Part shown: one piece after another, positions 43,692 through 53,333 of the stretch | Position numbering within the stretch: the stretch's first letter is position 1 | Layout: each line of letters starts with the position of its first letter | From: Myxococcus guangdongensis | GTDB lineage: Bacteria > Myxococcota > Myxococcia > Myxococcales > Myxococcaceae | Reading direction: 5' to 3' | Assembly: GCF_024198255.1 (NCBI RefSeq) | Contig: NZ_JAJVKW010000012.1 | Span: 62,001-126,000 of the forward strand | Length of the DNA stretch: 64,000 nt | Program-made: the position numbers and the translations under genes | The notes under the pieces: model-generated | The model's database searches: none | The model's input: only the letters and a program-made list of their open reading frames with translations | What the model was told of the DNA's origin: nothing

Positions 43692-45548
43692 TCAGTCCCT
43701 GCGCCCCAGCGTCCGGTCCAGGTTGTAGGCGGCGCTGATGAGCGACAGGTGGGTGAGCGCCTGTGGGAAGTTGCCGAGCGACTCGCCCCCCATGCCCGTC
43801 TGCTCCGCGTACAGCCCCACGTGGTTGGCGTAGCCGAGCATCCGCTCGAACATCAGCCGCGCCTCCTCCAACAGGTCCGGCCGCGCCGAGTGCGCCCGCG
43901 TCATCGCCTCCACCAGCCAGAAGCTGCACAGGTTGAACGTCCCCTCGCTGCCGGGGATGCCGTCCAGCGTCGCCTCCACGTCGTAGCGGTACACCAACCC
44001 GTCCGACGTCAGGCCTCCTCGAGACGGCGGCTGACGCAGGTGGTCCAGCATGGACAACATCCTCGGGTCCACCGGCGACAGGAAGAAGACCAGCGGCATC
44101 AAGAGATTGGCCGCGTCCAGCGTGTCCTTCCCATAGGCCTGGATGAAGGAGCCGCGCTTCTCGCTCCAGCCCTGGGCCATGATGTCCTCGAAGATGGCGT
44201 CGCGCGTCGCGAGCCACCGCGCCCGGTCCGCCGGGAAGCTGCGCTTGTCCGCCAGCCGGATGGCCCGGTCCAACGCCACCCAGCACATCAGCTTCGAGTA
44301 CACGAAGTGCCGCCGGCCCCCGCGTATCTCCCAGATGCCCTCGTCCGGTTGGTTCCAGTGCTCGCACACCCAATCCACCAGCCGGCGCAGGTGCTTCCAG
44401 AAGTCGTAGGAGATGGGCGCCGCGTACTTGTTGGACAGGTACACCGAGTCCATCAGCTCGCCGTAGATGTCGAGCTGCAGCTGGTCCGCCGCCGCGTTGC
44501 CGATGCGCACCGGCTTCGCGCCGCCGTAGCCCTCCAGGTGCGACAGCTCCTCCTCCGCGGGCACCGGGCTGCCGTCCAGCGCGAACATCAGCGGCAGAGG
44601 CCCGTCCCCGTGCTCCGCGCACCGCGCCTCCACCCACCGCATGAAGGCCGCCGCCTCCTTCTTGAAGCCAATGCGCAGGAACGCGTAGACGGTGAAGGCC
44701 GCGTCGCGCAGCCAGCAGAAACGGTAATCCCAGTTGCGACTGCCACCGGGTGACTCGGGGAGGCTGCACGTGGGCGCCGCGACGATGGCCCCTGTCGGCT
44801 CGAAGGTCATCAGCTTGAGCGCCAGCGCCGAGCGCTGCACCGTCTCCCGCCAGCGGCCCGTGTACTGACAGCTGGACAGCCAGTGGCGCCAGTAGTCCAC
44901 CGTGTCGCGGAACAGCGTCTCCGCGGACTCGTGGTCGTGCACCAGGTCCTCGCACGACTTGCGCAGGCCCTCGCGCAGCGAGAACACGGCGGACTGGTTC
45001 TCCTTGAGCTTGAAGCGCGCGATGACACCCCGCTCCCCGCGCTCGAGCTTCACCGAGGACGACAGCGTCATCTGCAGCGTGCTCGACTCGAAGGCGGCCC
45101 CGCCGTCGATGAGGTGCGTCTGGTGGGTGTCCCGGGCGTAGTTGAAGGCCGGGAAGCACTCCATCTCGAACGACAGCTCACCGCGCACCACGCGCACGCG
45201 GCGGATGACCTCGCGCACCTGCTTGGTGCCCTTGCGCTCCATGGGCATGAAGTCGACCAGCTCCCCCACGCCGTCGGTCGTGTAGAAGCGCGTCACCAGC
45301 ACGTTGGTGTCCGGCCAGTAGAACTGCTTGCGCAGCACGCCGTCCTTCTCGGGGCGGATGCTCCAGTGGCCGCCCTTCACCGGGTCCAGCAGCGACGCGA
45401 AGATGCTGGGGCTGTCGAAGTGCGGATAGCACAGCCAGTCGATGGTGCCCTCGTTCCCAATCAACGCCACCGTGCGCAAGTCACCGATGACGCCATGGTC
45501 CTCGATGGGGACCGAGTCCCCCGCCACCGCCTCTCTTCCCACCCCCAT
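43692..45548 (-). CDS. Glycoside hydrolase family 15 protein (glucoamylase/trehalase-like)
   Basis: About 618 residues from ATG 45548 (GCGAGG site upstream). The N-terminal domain begins PIEDHGVIGDLRTVALIGNEG and TIDWLCYPHFDSPSIFASLLD. The (alpha/alpha)6 catalytic barrel follows from about 250: SRNWDYRFCWLRDAAFTVYAFL, HWNQPDEGIWEIRGG with a catalytic-type Glu, and GSEGTFNLCSFWLVEAM with the second. The NWDYRFCWLRD signature is usual for bacterial GH15 trehalases and glucan glucohydrolases. No signal peptide, so probably cytoplasmic. It releases glucose that the upstream dehydrogenase could oxidise. Confidence 0.9.
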   Translation of the reverse strand: MGVGREAVAGDSVPIEDHGVIGDLRTVALIGNEGTIDWLCYPHFDSPSIFASLLDPVKGGHWSIRPEKDGVLRKQFYWPDTNVLVTRFYTTDGVGELVDFMPMERKGTKQVREVIRRVRVVRGELSFEMECFPAFNYARDTHQTHLIDGGAAFESSTLQMTLSSSVKLERGERGVIARFKLKENQSAVFSLREGLRKSCEDLVHDHESAETLFRDTVDYWRHWLSSCQYTGRWRETVQRSALALKLMTFEPTGAIVAAPTCSLPESPGGSRNWDYRFCWLRDAAFTVYAFLRIGFKKEAAAFMRWVEARCAEHGDGPLPLMFALDGSPVPAEEELSHLEGYGGAKPVRIGNAAADQLQLDIYGELMDSVYLSNKYAAPISYDFWKHLRRLVDWVCEHWNQPDEGIWEIRGGRRHFVYSKLMCWVALDRAIRLADKRSFPADRARWLATRDAIFEDIMAQGWSEKRGSFIQAYGKDTLDAANLLMPLVFFLSPVDPRMLSMLDHLRQPPSRGGLTSDGLVYRYDVEATLDGIPGSEGTFNLCSFWLVEAMTRAHSARPDLLEEARLMFERMLGYANHVGLYAEQTGMGGESLGNFPQALTHLSLISAAYNLDRTLGRRD

Positions 45549-45560
45549 GCGCACCTCGCT

Positions 45561-46652
45561 TCAACGGAAGGAAATGACGTTCTTGATGCCGCCCGACACC
45601 TTGCCCTTCACCACGTCGACGAAGGCCTCGGGAGGATGGCGCCCGGTGAGCAGCCGCTCCACCACGCCGGGCCACGTCGCCCGGAAGTGGCTCAGGTCCT
45701 CGAGCGCCATGTCGAAGTCGAGCGCCGCCGCGTTCACCGTGCCGGACACCACCTGGTTGTGCAGCACCAGCTGCTTGAGCAGCGCGGCCCCATCCAGCGT
45801 CAGCTCCTCGCCGTGCGACGGCACGCCGGTGAGGATGAGGACGCCGTTGGGCGCCAGCGCCCCGAGCACGTCCACGGTGGCCTTCGCCACGCCCGTGGCC
45901 TCGTAGATGACGTCCGCGGCGCCGACGCGGCGGACCAGCTCCTCCGCGGACACGTCCTGCGTGGACAGGTAGGGCGCGCCCACCTCTGCCGCGATGGCCT
46001 CCTTCGGGTTGGGCGCGCGCTTGTGCGAGTACACCGTGGTGGCGAAGCCCCGCCGCACCAGCGCCAGCATGCCCAACAGGCCCACCGGTCCGCCGCCGAG
46101 CACCACCGCGCGCCCCGGCGCGGGTCTCCACGGCAGGCGCTCCTGGATGTGTCCCAGCTGGCGCAGGCCCTTCTGGGCGATGGTGAGGGGCTCGGTGAGG
46201 ACCGCGATTTGGCGCAGCTCCGAGGGGACGCGGTGCACGTAGGCCACGTCCTCGACGAAGTACTCCGAGCAGAAGCCGTGGGCCTCCTTGATGCCGCGCT
46301 CCGTGAAGTCGCCGGTGATGCAGTAGTCGGGGTGGCCTTGACGACAGGCGGTGCAGATGGCGTGGGGACAGGGCCTGCGCACGCGGGGCACCACCAGGTC
46401 GCCCTTCTGCACGCCCTTCACGGCGGAGCCGACCTCCACGACCTCGCCCAGGCACTCGTGGCCGAGGATGAGGTAGTCCAGGCCGGGCGGCGGCGAGCCG
46501 TAGGTGAAGGAGACGATGTCCTTGTCCGTGCCGCACACGCCCACTTCGTGGGTGCGCACCTTCACCTGCGTGGGCGATTGGAGCTGGGGCTCGGGCGCAT
46601 CGTTGATGACGCGCACCTCTCGCTTCCCGGGAAAGACGGCGACGGCCTTCAT
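45561..46652 (-). CDS. Zinc-dependent glucose 1-dehydrogenase (MDR family)
   Basis: A 363-residue medium-chain dehydrogenase from ATG 46652 (AGGAGCC site). Catalytic zinc ligands: GVCGTDKDIV (Cys), GHECLGEVVEV (His-Glu), and a PCPHAICTACRQGHPDYC structural-zinc cluster. The NAD(P) motif is VVLGGGPVGLLGML. EAHGFCSEYF and the Cys-rich insert resemble archaeal/bacterial glucose dehydrogenases. It oxidises glucose to gluconolactone. It is first in an operon with GH15 (12-bp gap) and the SMP-30-like gene. Confidence 0.85.
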   Translation of the reverse strand: MKAVAVFPGKREVRVINDAPEPQLQSPTQVKVRTHEVGVCGTDKDIVSFTYGSPPPGLDYLILGHECLGEVVEVGSAVKGVQKGDLVVPRVRRPCPHAICTACRQGHPDYCITGDFTERGIKEAHGFCSEYFVEDVAYVHRVPSELRQIAVLTEPLTIAQKGLRQLGHIQERLPWRPAPGRAVVLGGGPVGLLGMLALVRRGFATTVYSHKRAPNPKEAIAAEVGAPYLSTQDVSAEELVRRVGAADVIYEATGVAKATVDVLGALAPNGVLILTGVPSHGEELTLDGAALLKQLVLHNQVVSGTVNAAALDFDMALEDLSHFRATWPGVVERLLTGRHPPEAFVDVVKGKVSGGIKNVISFR

Positions 46653-46831
46653 GCGCGGCTCCTGCGACAGGCGGGTGCGGAATCTGGGGTTGAGGTGTTC
46701 ACCCCAAGGCCGTGACACCAGGGGGCTCGGGGTGGAAGGCGTGGTGCGCCCGCTCGCCCGCTGCCTGGGGGTTGTTTCCGACGCGAGGGGTGCACGAAAC
46801 CGCTGCCAGCCGGAGGCCCTCGGGTCTATGA

Positions 46832-47413
46832 GTGGAGCCTGTGAGCGAGCCCACCCCCGCCATCTCCATCGACGACGACAAGCCCCTGGCCAGCCGCTCC
46901 ACCGCGATTGGGACGGTGGCGTTCCTCATCCTCGCGCTGCCGTTCCTGGTGCTCGGCCTGTGGCTGCTGGATGGGAAGTCACGGATGGATTTGCACTGCG
47001 GGCCGGGCGGCCCGTGCACGCTCACCCAATCCGGTTGGCTCACGCGAGAGCCGGTGGCCACGCTGCCGCTGGACGCGATTCAGTCCGTGAAGGTGGAGCG
47101 CACGAAGAGCGCCCGTCGCAAGTCGGTGCCCATCTTCCGGCCGGAGCTGATGACGACGCAGGGCAAGGTGCCCCTGTTCGCCCAGTGGGCCACCGTGGAG
47201 AGCGAGGCCACCGCGGTGAAGGAGCAGGTGGAGCGCTACCTCGCCTCGCCCGCCACGCAGACCCTGGAGGTGACGCGGGACGACCGACGCGCCTCGCTGC
47301 GCGTGGGCGGCGCCTTCACGGGCGTGGGCGCGGCGCTGGTCGTGTTCAGCCTGTGGCTCGCGTGGCGCACGCGGATGCACCGGCGGGTGGAAGCGGCCCG
47401 CGTCGCCCGGTGA
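46832..47413 (+). CDS. Two-TM membrane protein of unknown function
   Basis: A 193-residue protein with TM helices near 28-48 (AFLILALPFLVLGLWLL) and 160-180 (FTGVGAALVVFSLWLAW). Between them is a roughly 110-residue beta-rich domain (GWLTREPVATLPLDAIQSVKVERT), reminiscent of PH-like membrane proteins. GTG at 46832 or 46841 may be the start. The latter has TGGAG upstream. No function recognised. Divergent from the glucose dehydrogenase operon. Confidence 0.6.
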   Translation: MEPVSEPTPAISIDDDKPLASRSTAIGTVAFLILALPFLVLGLWLLDGKSRMDLHCGPGGPCTLTQSGWLTREPVATLPLDAIQSVKVERTKSARRKSVPIFRPELMTTQGKVPLFAQWATVESEATAVKEQVERYLASPATQTLEVTRDDRRASLRVGGAFTGVGAALVVFSLWLAWRTRMHRRVEAARVAR

Positions 47414-47487
47414 CGTGAGCCCGGGTGGACCTCGCCTCGGGGGCGGGTCAATTCCTGTCTGGGGACTCCGTGTTAGCGTCGCCAGAC

Positions 47488-48192
47488 ATGGAAGCGTCTA
47501 GAACCCTGAGAAGCTGGGGGACATGGGGGATGGTGCTGTGGGCCTGGTTCGCGCCGGGGCTGGCACTGGCGGAGGACGTGAGCCCGTTCCGCCACCGCAT
47601 GCAGCGCGCGGCGGCGCAGTACGAGGCGCTGGAGTACGAGAAGGCCCTCAACGGGTTGACCCAGGCGAAGCAGGTGGCGTCCACCACCGACGAGCAGGTC
47701 GAGGTGGCGCTCTATCGGGGTCTGGTCCTCTCGGATTTGGGACGCAGGAAGCAGGCGCTGGAGGAGTTCCGCGTGGGCCTGTCCCTGAAGCCCGATGCCG
47801 TGCTGCCCACCGCCACGGGGCCCAAGGTGGAGCGCGACTTCGAGTCGGTGCGCAAGCAGGTGCGGCAACAGCAGGGCACCGCCTCCGAGACAGCGACGGC
47901 GAAGGCACCTGCCGCGAAGGCGGAGGAGCCCGAGGCGCCACGAAGCGCCGAGGTGCCTCAAGTCGTCGCGGTCCAGGAGACGCCAGTCCCCGCCCCCGTC
48001 GCACCCGAGCCGGAGCCCGAGGCGCCGCCGAAGAAGGACCTGCGCTCGAAGCTGGGCGCCGCCGGGTCCACGCTGGGCAAGAACGTCGGCAACGCGCTGG
48101 GTTCGGCGCTGGACTCGGTGATGGGCTCGAAGAAGAAGCCCGAGGAGCCGGCTCCCGCGGCCTCGGATACAGCGAAGAAGGACGAGCCATAG
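47488..48192 (+). CDS. Exported TPR-like protein with Pro/Ala tail
   Basis: A 234-residue protein with a signal peptide (TWGMVLWAWFAPGLALA), two TPR-like helical pairs (RMQRAAAQYEALEYEKALNGLTQA, EVALYRGLVLSDLGRRKQALEEF) and a Pro/Ala/Glu-rich linker to a Gly/Ser C-terminal segment (LGAAGSTLGKNVGNALGSALD). Probably periplasmic. It converges on the PEGA kinase gene. No specific role recognised. Confidence 0.65.
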   Translation: MEASRTLRSWGTWGMVLWAWFAPGLALAEDVSPFRHRMQRAAAQYEALEYEKALNGLTQAKQVASTTDEQVEVALYRGLVLSDLGRRKQALEEFRVGLSLKPDAVLPTATGPKVERDFESVRKQVRQQQGTASETATAKAPAAKAEEPEAPRSAEVPQVVAVQETPVPAPVAPEPEPEAPPKKDLRSKLGAAGSTLGKNVGNALGSALDSVMGSKKKPEEPAPAASDTAKKDEP

Positions 48193-48278
48193 CAGGCGCG
48201 CGCTCACGCACGGGGACGATGCGCCTCGAGAACCTCCGCATCGCACGATGAACCGCGATGCAGGGGACCCGACGTCGC

Positions 48279-49949
48279 TCACTGCTGAGTCAGGTTGAGC
48301 TTGAAGACGTTCGCGGTCCCCGCCTTCACCTCGAAGCTGCGCGTCACCCGCTTGCCCAGACGTGAGTTCACGGCGGTGACGGTGTGGCTGCCCTCGGGCA
48401 CGTCGATGATGCCCAGCGGTGTCTCGCCCAGCTTCTTGCCATCGAGATACACGACGGCATAGGGCCGGATGCGGAACTCCACCGTGCCCGTCGCTCCCTT
48501 CACCGCTCGCGCGGAGCCGTCCTTCCGCGCCGTGCCCTCGGCGGTTCCCGACATCGGCGCGAGCAGGTCATCGTCCTCGTCGGGCGCGGAGGGCTCCGTC
48601 GGCCGTGGCGCGACCTCCTCCCCCTGGGCGAGCTTCACGTCGGAGGGCTCGGGCTGTGCTCCCTCCGTGGGCTTCACGTCGGAAGGCAGGGGCCGCGCGG
48701 CATCGGTGGGCTTCGCCTCGGCGAGCTTCGCGTCGGAGGGCACGGGCGCGACCTCCTCCGTGGGCTTCGTCTCGACACCCCTGACCTCGGGCCCGGACGG
48801 TGCTCTGCCGAGCAACGCATAGCCTCCACCCGCGAGGAGCAGCACCGCGCCCGTGACAGCCACGGGCACGAGCTTCTTGCCGCGCGTCGCACCCGCGCTC
48901 TTGTGAGGCCGCTGAGGGGTCGTCTGTTCGAGTCCGACCGCGTCGCTCGCCTCGGCCCGCTCCTCGCGCGCGGGCCCCGAGGGCGCGGTGCGCTCGGCCT
49001 CGCGGTTCGTGATGGGCGCGGGCGTCGCGGTGGCGCGCTCCTCCACCACCAGCTCCACGGACTGCGCAATCTGATACGCGCCCACGGGCTCGCCCGTCGA
49101 CAACACGAAGCGCTCGAGGTCCGCCTGGAGCGCGCGACAGTTGGGATAACGCCTCTCCCGGTCCTTCTCGAGCGCGGTGGAGATGATGTCCTGCAAGGCG
49201 CTCGGGACATCGGCGCGGTGGCGACTGACTGGCGCCGGCGGACGCGAGACGATGGACTGCATCATCGCCAGCTCCGTGGCCCCCTCGAAGGGCAGCCGCC
49301 CCGTGAGCAGCTCATACAGGACGACCCCCAGCGCATACACATCCACGCGCCGGTCCAGCGGGTCCGCCTGACATTGCTCGGGTGGCATGTACGCCACCTT
49401 GCCCTTCACGATGCCCGTCTGCGTGCGGTGCTTCTGCCCCGCCACCTTCGCGATGCCGAAGTCCACCACCTTCACCGCGCCCTGCCGCGACACCAGGATG
49501 TTGTCCGGACTCACGTCCCGGTGAATCAACCCGAGCGGCTGCCCCGTGCCCGGGTCCGCGAAGTCATGCGCATACGCCAATCCCTCCGCCGCGAGCGCCA
49601 CCACCTTCGCGCAGATGTTGGGTGCCAGCGGGCGTCCTCTCGACGCGGCCTGTCGCTGCCAGCGGCGCAGGTTGGGCCCGTCGATGAGCTCCATCGCCAG
49701 GAAGTAGCTGCCCTCCGCCTCGCCGAAGTCGAAGATCTGGACGATGTGCGGATGGTTGAGCTGCGCGACCAGCCGCGCCTCCTCCAGGAACATCTCCACG
49801 AAGGACGTGTCCTCCACCAGGTGCGGGAGGATGCGCTTGAGCACCAGCGTCTTCTCGAATCCCCCGGGCCCGGCCACCTTCGCCAGGAACACCTCCGCCA
49901 TGCCGCCCGTCGCCAGCTTGCGGACGAGCTGATATCTCCCCACGTGCAT
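48279..49949 (-). CDS. Transmembrane Ser/Thr kinase with C-terminal PEGA domain
   Basis: A 556-residue kinase from ATG 49949 (MHVGRYQLVRKL). Kinase domain about 5-275: ATGGMAEVF loop, LVLKRI lysine, LIHRDVSPDNILV catalytic loop, VDFGIAKV and GKVAYMPPEQ. A TM helix (LVPVAVTGAVLLLAGGGYAL, about 370-390) is followed by a linker with three imperfect KPT-x-PSD-VKL-like repeats and a PEGA domain (VVYLDGKKLGETPLGIIDVPEGSHTV), a surface-binding beta module. Likely senses the cell wall or envelope. Substrates unknown. Confidence 0.88.
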   Translation of the reverse strand: MHVGRYQLVRKLATGGMAEVFLAKVAGPGGFEKTLVLKRILPHLVEDTSFVEMFLEEARLVAQLNHPHIVQIFDFGEAEGSYFLAMELIDGPNLRRWQRQAASRGRPLAPNICAKVVALAAEGLAYAHDFADPGTGQPLGLIHRDVSPDNILVSRQGAVKVVDFGIAKVAGQKHRTQTGIVKGKVAYMPPEQCQADPLDRRVDVYALGVVLYELLTGRLPFEGATELAMMQSIVSRPPAPVSRHRADVPSALQDIISTALEKDRERRYPNCRALQADLERFVLSTGEPVGAYQIAQSVELVVEERATATPAPITNREAERTAPSGPAREERAEASDAVGLEQTTPQRPHKSAGATRGKKLVPVAVTGAVLLLAGGGYALLGRAPSGPEVRGVETKPTEEVAPVPSDAKLAEAKPTDAARPLPSDVKPTEGAQPEPSDVKLAQGEEVAPRPTEPSAPDEDDDLLAPMSGTAEGTARKDGSARAVKGATGTVEFRIRPYAVVYLDGKKLGETPLGIIDVPEGSHTVTAVNSRLGKRVTRSFEVKAGTANVFKLNLTQQ

Positions 49950-50004
49950 TGCACGGAGGTTCCTCCAGCTCACACCGCGAAAGGAACCCCCCTGGTCCCG
50001 GCCG

Positions 50005-50355
50005 CTAGAACAACAGCAGCCCGATGACGCGCCCCAGCCCCACGCCCAGCGTCACGCCGAAGCCCAGACCGAACCGCGCCCGGTCGAACGCATAGCGCCA
50101 ATCCCAGACGCTCACGCCCCGGAAGCCCGCCACCAGCGCGCCCGCCAGGAGGGGTGCCCCCAACCCCAGGAGCAGCGCGCCCTCGAAGTCGTCGACGAGC
50201 GGCTCGGGCCAGAACATCGCGCTCAGCCCACCCAGCCCCACACCCAGGAGCAGGTAGAGCGCCAGGGCCCACGCCCCACCGCGCTTGTCCCTCGCGAAGA
50301 CCGACAGCACCCCGTACACCAGGTCCCCGAGCACATCGGTCACGACACTCAGCAT
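50005..50355 (-). CDS. Small integral membrane protein
   Basis: A 116-residue protein from ATG 50355 with three hydrophobic stretches (WALALYLLLGVGLGGLSAMFW, ALLLGLGAPLLAGALVAGF, LGFGVTLGVGLGRVIGLLLF) and no recognised motif. Glycine-rich helices suggest close packing. It sits just upstream of the PEGA kinase gene on the same strand (55 bp). Confidence 0.55.
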   Translation of the reverse strand: MLSVVTDVLGDLVYGVLSVFARDKRGGAWALALYLLLGVGLGGLSAMFWPEPLVDDFEGALLLGLGAPLLAGALVAGFRGVSVWDWRYAFDRARFGLGFGVTLGVGLGRVIGLLLF

Positions 50356-50570
50356 GCCCCCGGGTCTAAGGCGGTCGAGCAGGCGAGGAAAGCAAGCGGC
50401 GGAGGCATCCCTAGTTTTCGGACGTCCGGCGAAGAGGTCCGGAGGCCGCTGGCGGAGTGTGGAGGAGACGACACGCCCCCTCGCGGTGAGCGAGGAGGCA
50501 GGGTGACGGGTGCCCCGAGGCAACCCGACACCCCCTTCCGTCTTGCGTACATGTGCCTAGCTTGTGGCCG

Positions 50571-51479
50571 ATGTTGCGTGCCCTCCTCGGCCGATGGCGA
50601 AGCTCGCTGCGCTTCTTGCGTCCGGCCGACGTCAGCGCCGCGCGCGCGAAGATTTCCGTCACCCAGCTGGGGCATCGCTACGGCAATAAAGTCGTGGCCT
50701 TGAAGGACGTGGACCTGAACGTCCGCTCCGGCGAGTTCGTCTGCCTCCTGGGCCCGTCCGGCTGCGGCAAGTCCACGCTGCTCTATGCGCTCGCGGGCCA
50801 CGTGCGCCCCACCGGCGGCACGGTGTCCATTGATGGACACAGCATCGGAGGTCCGGGGCCGGACCGGCTCCTGATGTTCCAGGAGGCGGCGCTGTTCCCG
50901 TGGCTCACGGTGCGGGGGAACATCACCTTCGCCCTGGCGGCCCGGGGGGTGCCTCGCGCCGAGCGCAAGGAGCGCGCGGACCAGTACATCCGCCGCGTGC
51001 AGTTGCAGGGCTTCGAGGACACGCTGCCCCATCAGCTCTCCGGCGGCATGAAGATGCGCGCGAGCCTGGCCCGAGCGCTCGCGGTGGACCCGACGGTGCT
51101 GCTGATGGACGAGCCGTTCGGCTCGCTGGACGCGCAGACGCGCATCCACATGCAGGAGCTGTTGCAGTCCATCTGGATGCGCACGCACAAGACGGTGGTG
51201 TTCGTGACGCACGACGTGCACGAGGCCCTGATGCTGGGCTCGCGGGTGGTGCTCATGGCCCCGCGTCCGGGGCGCATCGTGCGGGACTTGGAGGTCCACC
51301 TGCCCATGCCCCGCCATCCGGACGACGCGGCGCTCACGGAGATGGTCCGTCACATCCAGGGGCTCTTGCGCGAGGTGGAGCGCCACAGCGAGCCCGAGCC
51401 CGCGCTCCCGCGCGCCTCGAGTGCCCAGGAGCCTTCTCCCGCCCTGCCCGTGACAGGGCTGCCCCGTCCCGTGAGGTGA
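50571..51479 (+). CDS. ABC importer ATP-binding protein (nitrate/sulfonate/taurine type)
   Basis: A 302-residue ATPase. Walker A GPSGCGKST near residue 65, Q-loop FQEAALFPW, signature LSGGMKMRASLARAL, Walker B VLLMDEPFGSLD and switch His FVTHDVHEAL are all present. FPWLTV and GSLDAQTR are the usual look of SsuB/TauB/NrtD. It is first of three genes (3 bp to the permease). The N-terminal roughly 30 basic residues and the Pro-rich C-terminal tail are extra. Energises uptake of a sulfonate, nitrate or related compound. Confidence 0.88.
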   Translation: MLRALLGRWRSSLRFLRPADVSAARAKISVTQLGHRYGNKVVALKDVDLNVRSGEFVCLLGPSGCGKSTLLYALAGHVRPTGGTVSIDGHSIGGPGPDRLLMFQEAALFPWLTVRGNITFALAARGVPRAERKERADQYIRRVQLQGFEDTLPHQLSGGMKMRASLARALAVDPTVLLMDEPFGSLDAQTRIHMQELLQSIWMRTHKTVVFVTHDVHEALMLGSRVVLMAPRPGRIVRDLEVHLPMPRHPDDAALTEMVRHIQGLLREVERHSEPEPALPRASSAQEPSPALPVTGLPRPVR

Positions 51480-51482
51480 GCC

Positions 51483-52262
51483 ATGAAGCGTGATTCGGCG
51501 CTCAAGAACTACTCACAGAAGCTGGGGCTGTTGCTGGTGCTGCTCGGCGTGTGGGAGGCCGTGGCCCGGATGGGCATCTGGTCCTCGTACCTGTTCCCGG
51601 GACCGATGACGGTGGCCGAGAGCCTGTGGCGCATGGCGGCCGATGGGCGACTGTGGGGCGCGACGCTGCGCTCGCTGGGGCGGCTGGGCCGGGCGTACGT
51701 GGTGTCGGTGGGCATCGGCGTGCCGCTGGGCTTGCTGATGGCGCGGCTGACGTTCTTCCGCAACGCGGTGAAGCCGGTGGTGATGGGGCTGCAGGCGCTG
51801 CCGTCCATCTGCTGGTTGCCGCTGGCGCTGCTGTGGTTCGGGCTGACGGACGGGGCCATCCTGTTCGTGGTGGTGATGGGCAGCGTGCTGGGCATCGCCA
51901 TCGCCACGGACGACAGCATCCAGGGTGTGGATCCGCAGTTGTTGCGCGTGGCGAGCACGTTGGGGGTGCGGGGGCTGCGCTTCCAGTTCGGCGTGCTGTT
52001 GCCGGCGGCGCTCCCGGGCATCGTCACGGGGTTGAAGCTGGGGTGGAGCTTCGCGTGGCGCGCGCTGCTCGCGGGGGAGTTGCTGTTCGTGTCCGGGGGA
52101 CTGGGACAGTTGCTCACGGTGGGGCGCGAGCTGATGGACGTGCCGCAGGTGATGGCGGTGATGGTGGCCATCGTGCTCATCGGCGTGACGGTGGACCGTG
52201 TCTTCTTCCAGACGGTGGAGGGACGGCTGCGTCGCCGCTGGGGCTTGCAGCCGGCGATGTGA
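51483..52262 (+). CDS. ABC importer permease (SsuC/TauC type)
   Basis: A 259-residue inner-membrane permease with about six TM helices and the cytoplasmic EAA-like loop (DPQLLRVASTLGVRGLRFQFGVLLPAALPGIVTGLKLGWSFAWRALLAGE). The LPAALPGIVTGLKLGWSFAWRAL end is typical of sulfonate and taurine permeases. The start follows the ATPase stop by 3 bp with a GAGGTGAG site, so coupled expression is clear. Confidence 0.88.
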   Translation: MKRDSALKNYSQKLGLLLVLLGVWEAVARMGIWSSYLFPGPMTVAESLWRMAADGRLWGATLRSLGRLGRAYVVSVGIGVPLGLLMARLTFFRNAVKPVVMGLQALPSICWLPLALLWFGLTDGAILFVVVMGSVLGIAIATDDSIQGVDPQLLRVASTLGVRGLRFQFGVLLPAALPGIVTGLKLGWSFAWRALLAGELLFVSGGLGQLLTVGRELMDVPQVMAVMVAIVLIGVTVDRVFFQTVEGRLRRRWGLQPAM

Positions 52263-52328
52263 AGCGTCCGACGCTCGTGTCGTGAGTCCGTTGCCAGTGC
52301 TGGCTTCGCGTCCTTCTGCTGGGTGCCT

Positions 52329-53324
52329 ATGCGTCTTCTTCGTTTCCTGACGGTCGTCGTGGTGCTGGGAGTCGGGTGCAAGCGCGAGTCGGCGCGGGGG
52401 CCGGACGATGCGCTGCGGCTGGGGTTCTTCCCGAACATCACGCATGCGCAGGCGCTGGTGGGGAACGCGGAGGGGATGTTCGCGTCGGAGCCCGGGGTGG
52501 GGAAGCTGGAGGTGAAGCAGTTCAACGCGGGGCCCGCGGCGATGGAGGCGTTGGTGGCGGGCTCGTTGGATGTGTCCTACGTGGGCACGGGGCCGTCCAT
52601 CAACACGTTCCTCAAGGCGGGGCGGGAGCTGCGGGTCATCGCGGGGGCGGTGAACGGGGGCGCGGTGTTGGTGACGCGCACGGCGAAGAGCGCGGCGGAG
52701 CTGAAGGGGAAGAAGCTGGCCACGCCGCAGTTGGGGAACACGCAGGACATCGCGCTGCGCTACTGGCTGAAGCAGCAGGGCGTGGAGACGAACCTGGACG
52801 GCACGGGGGATTTGCAGATCGTGCCGCTGAGCAACTCGGACATCCTGGTGCAGTACCTGCGCGGGGGAATCGAGGGCGCGTGGGTGCCCGAGCCGTGGGG
52901 CACTCGCATGCTGTTGGAGCCGGGGGGTGGCGGGCAGGTTCTGGTGGATGAGAAGTCGCTGTGGCCGGGAGGGCGGTATCCGACGACGGTGGTGGTGACG
53001 ACGCGGAAGGCCATCGAGACGCAGCGGTCGCGCATCGTCGCGCTGTTGCGCGCGCACGTGAAGCTGACGGAGCGGTGGGAGAAGGAGCCGGAGGCGTTCG
53101 CCACGGCGGTGAACGCGGCGTTCGGGCAGTTGACGCAGAAGCCGTTGAAGCCGCCGATTCTCCAGGGAGCGTTCTCACGGTTGGAGCCGAGTCTGGACCC
53201 CGTGGGCTCCGCGCTGGCCGCCGCCGCGCAGCACGCGCAGGAGCTGCACTTCATCCCCGCGTCGGACATCAACGGGCTGGTGGACTTGAGCCTGCTCGAG
53301 GAGGCTCGCGGGGCGAGGGATTGA
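52329..53324 (+). CDS. ABC importer substrate-binding lipoprotein (sulfonate/nitrate-like)
   Basis: A 331-residue lipoprotein (signal ending VVVVLGVGC near residue 17) with the SsuA/TauA-like periplasmic fold: LRLGFFPNITHAQALVG, MEALVAGSLDVSYVGTGPSINTFL, LKGKKLATPQLGNTQDIALRYWLKQQG and EGAWVPEPWGTRML. The PNITH motif and tight gene order favour aliphatic sulfonate, phosphite or similar anion uptake over nitrate. ATG 52329 or GTG 52323 may be the start. It lies 66 bp after the permease, so a processing or secondary start is possible. Confidence 0.85.
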   Translation: MRLLRFLTVVVVLGVGCKRESARGPDDALRLGFFPNITHAQALVGNAEGMFASEPGVGKLEVKQFNAGPAAMEALVAGSLDVSYVGTGPSINTFLKAGRELRVIAGAVNGGAVLVTRTAKSAAELKGKKLATPQLGNTQDIALRYWLKQQGVETNLDGTGDLQIVPLSNSDILVQYLRGGIEGAWVPEPWGTRMLLEPGGGGQVLVDEKSLWPGGRYPTTVVVTTRKAIETQRSRIVALLRAHVKLTERWEKEPEAFATAVNAAFGQLTQKPLKPPILQGAFSRLEPSLDPVGSALAAAAQHAQELHFIPASDINGLVDLSLLEEARGARD

Positions 53325-53333
53325 GGCAGCGCG

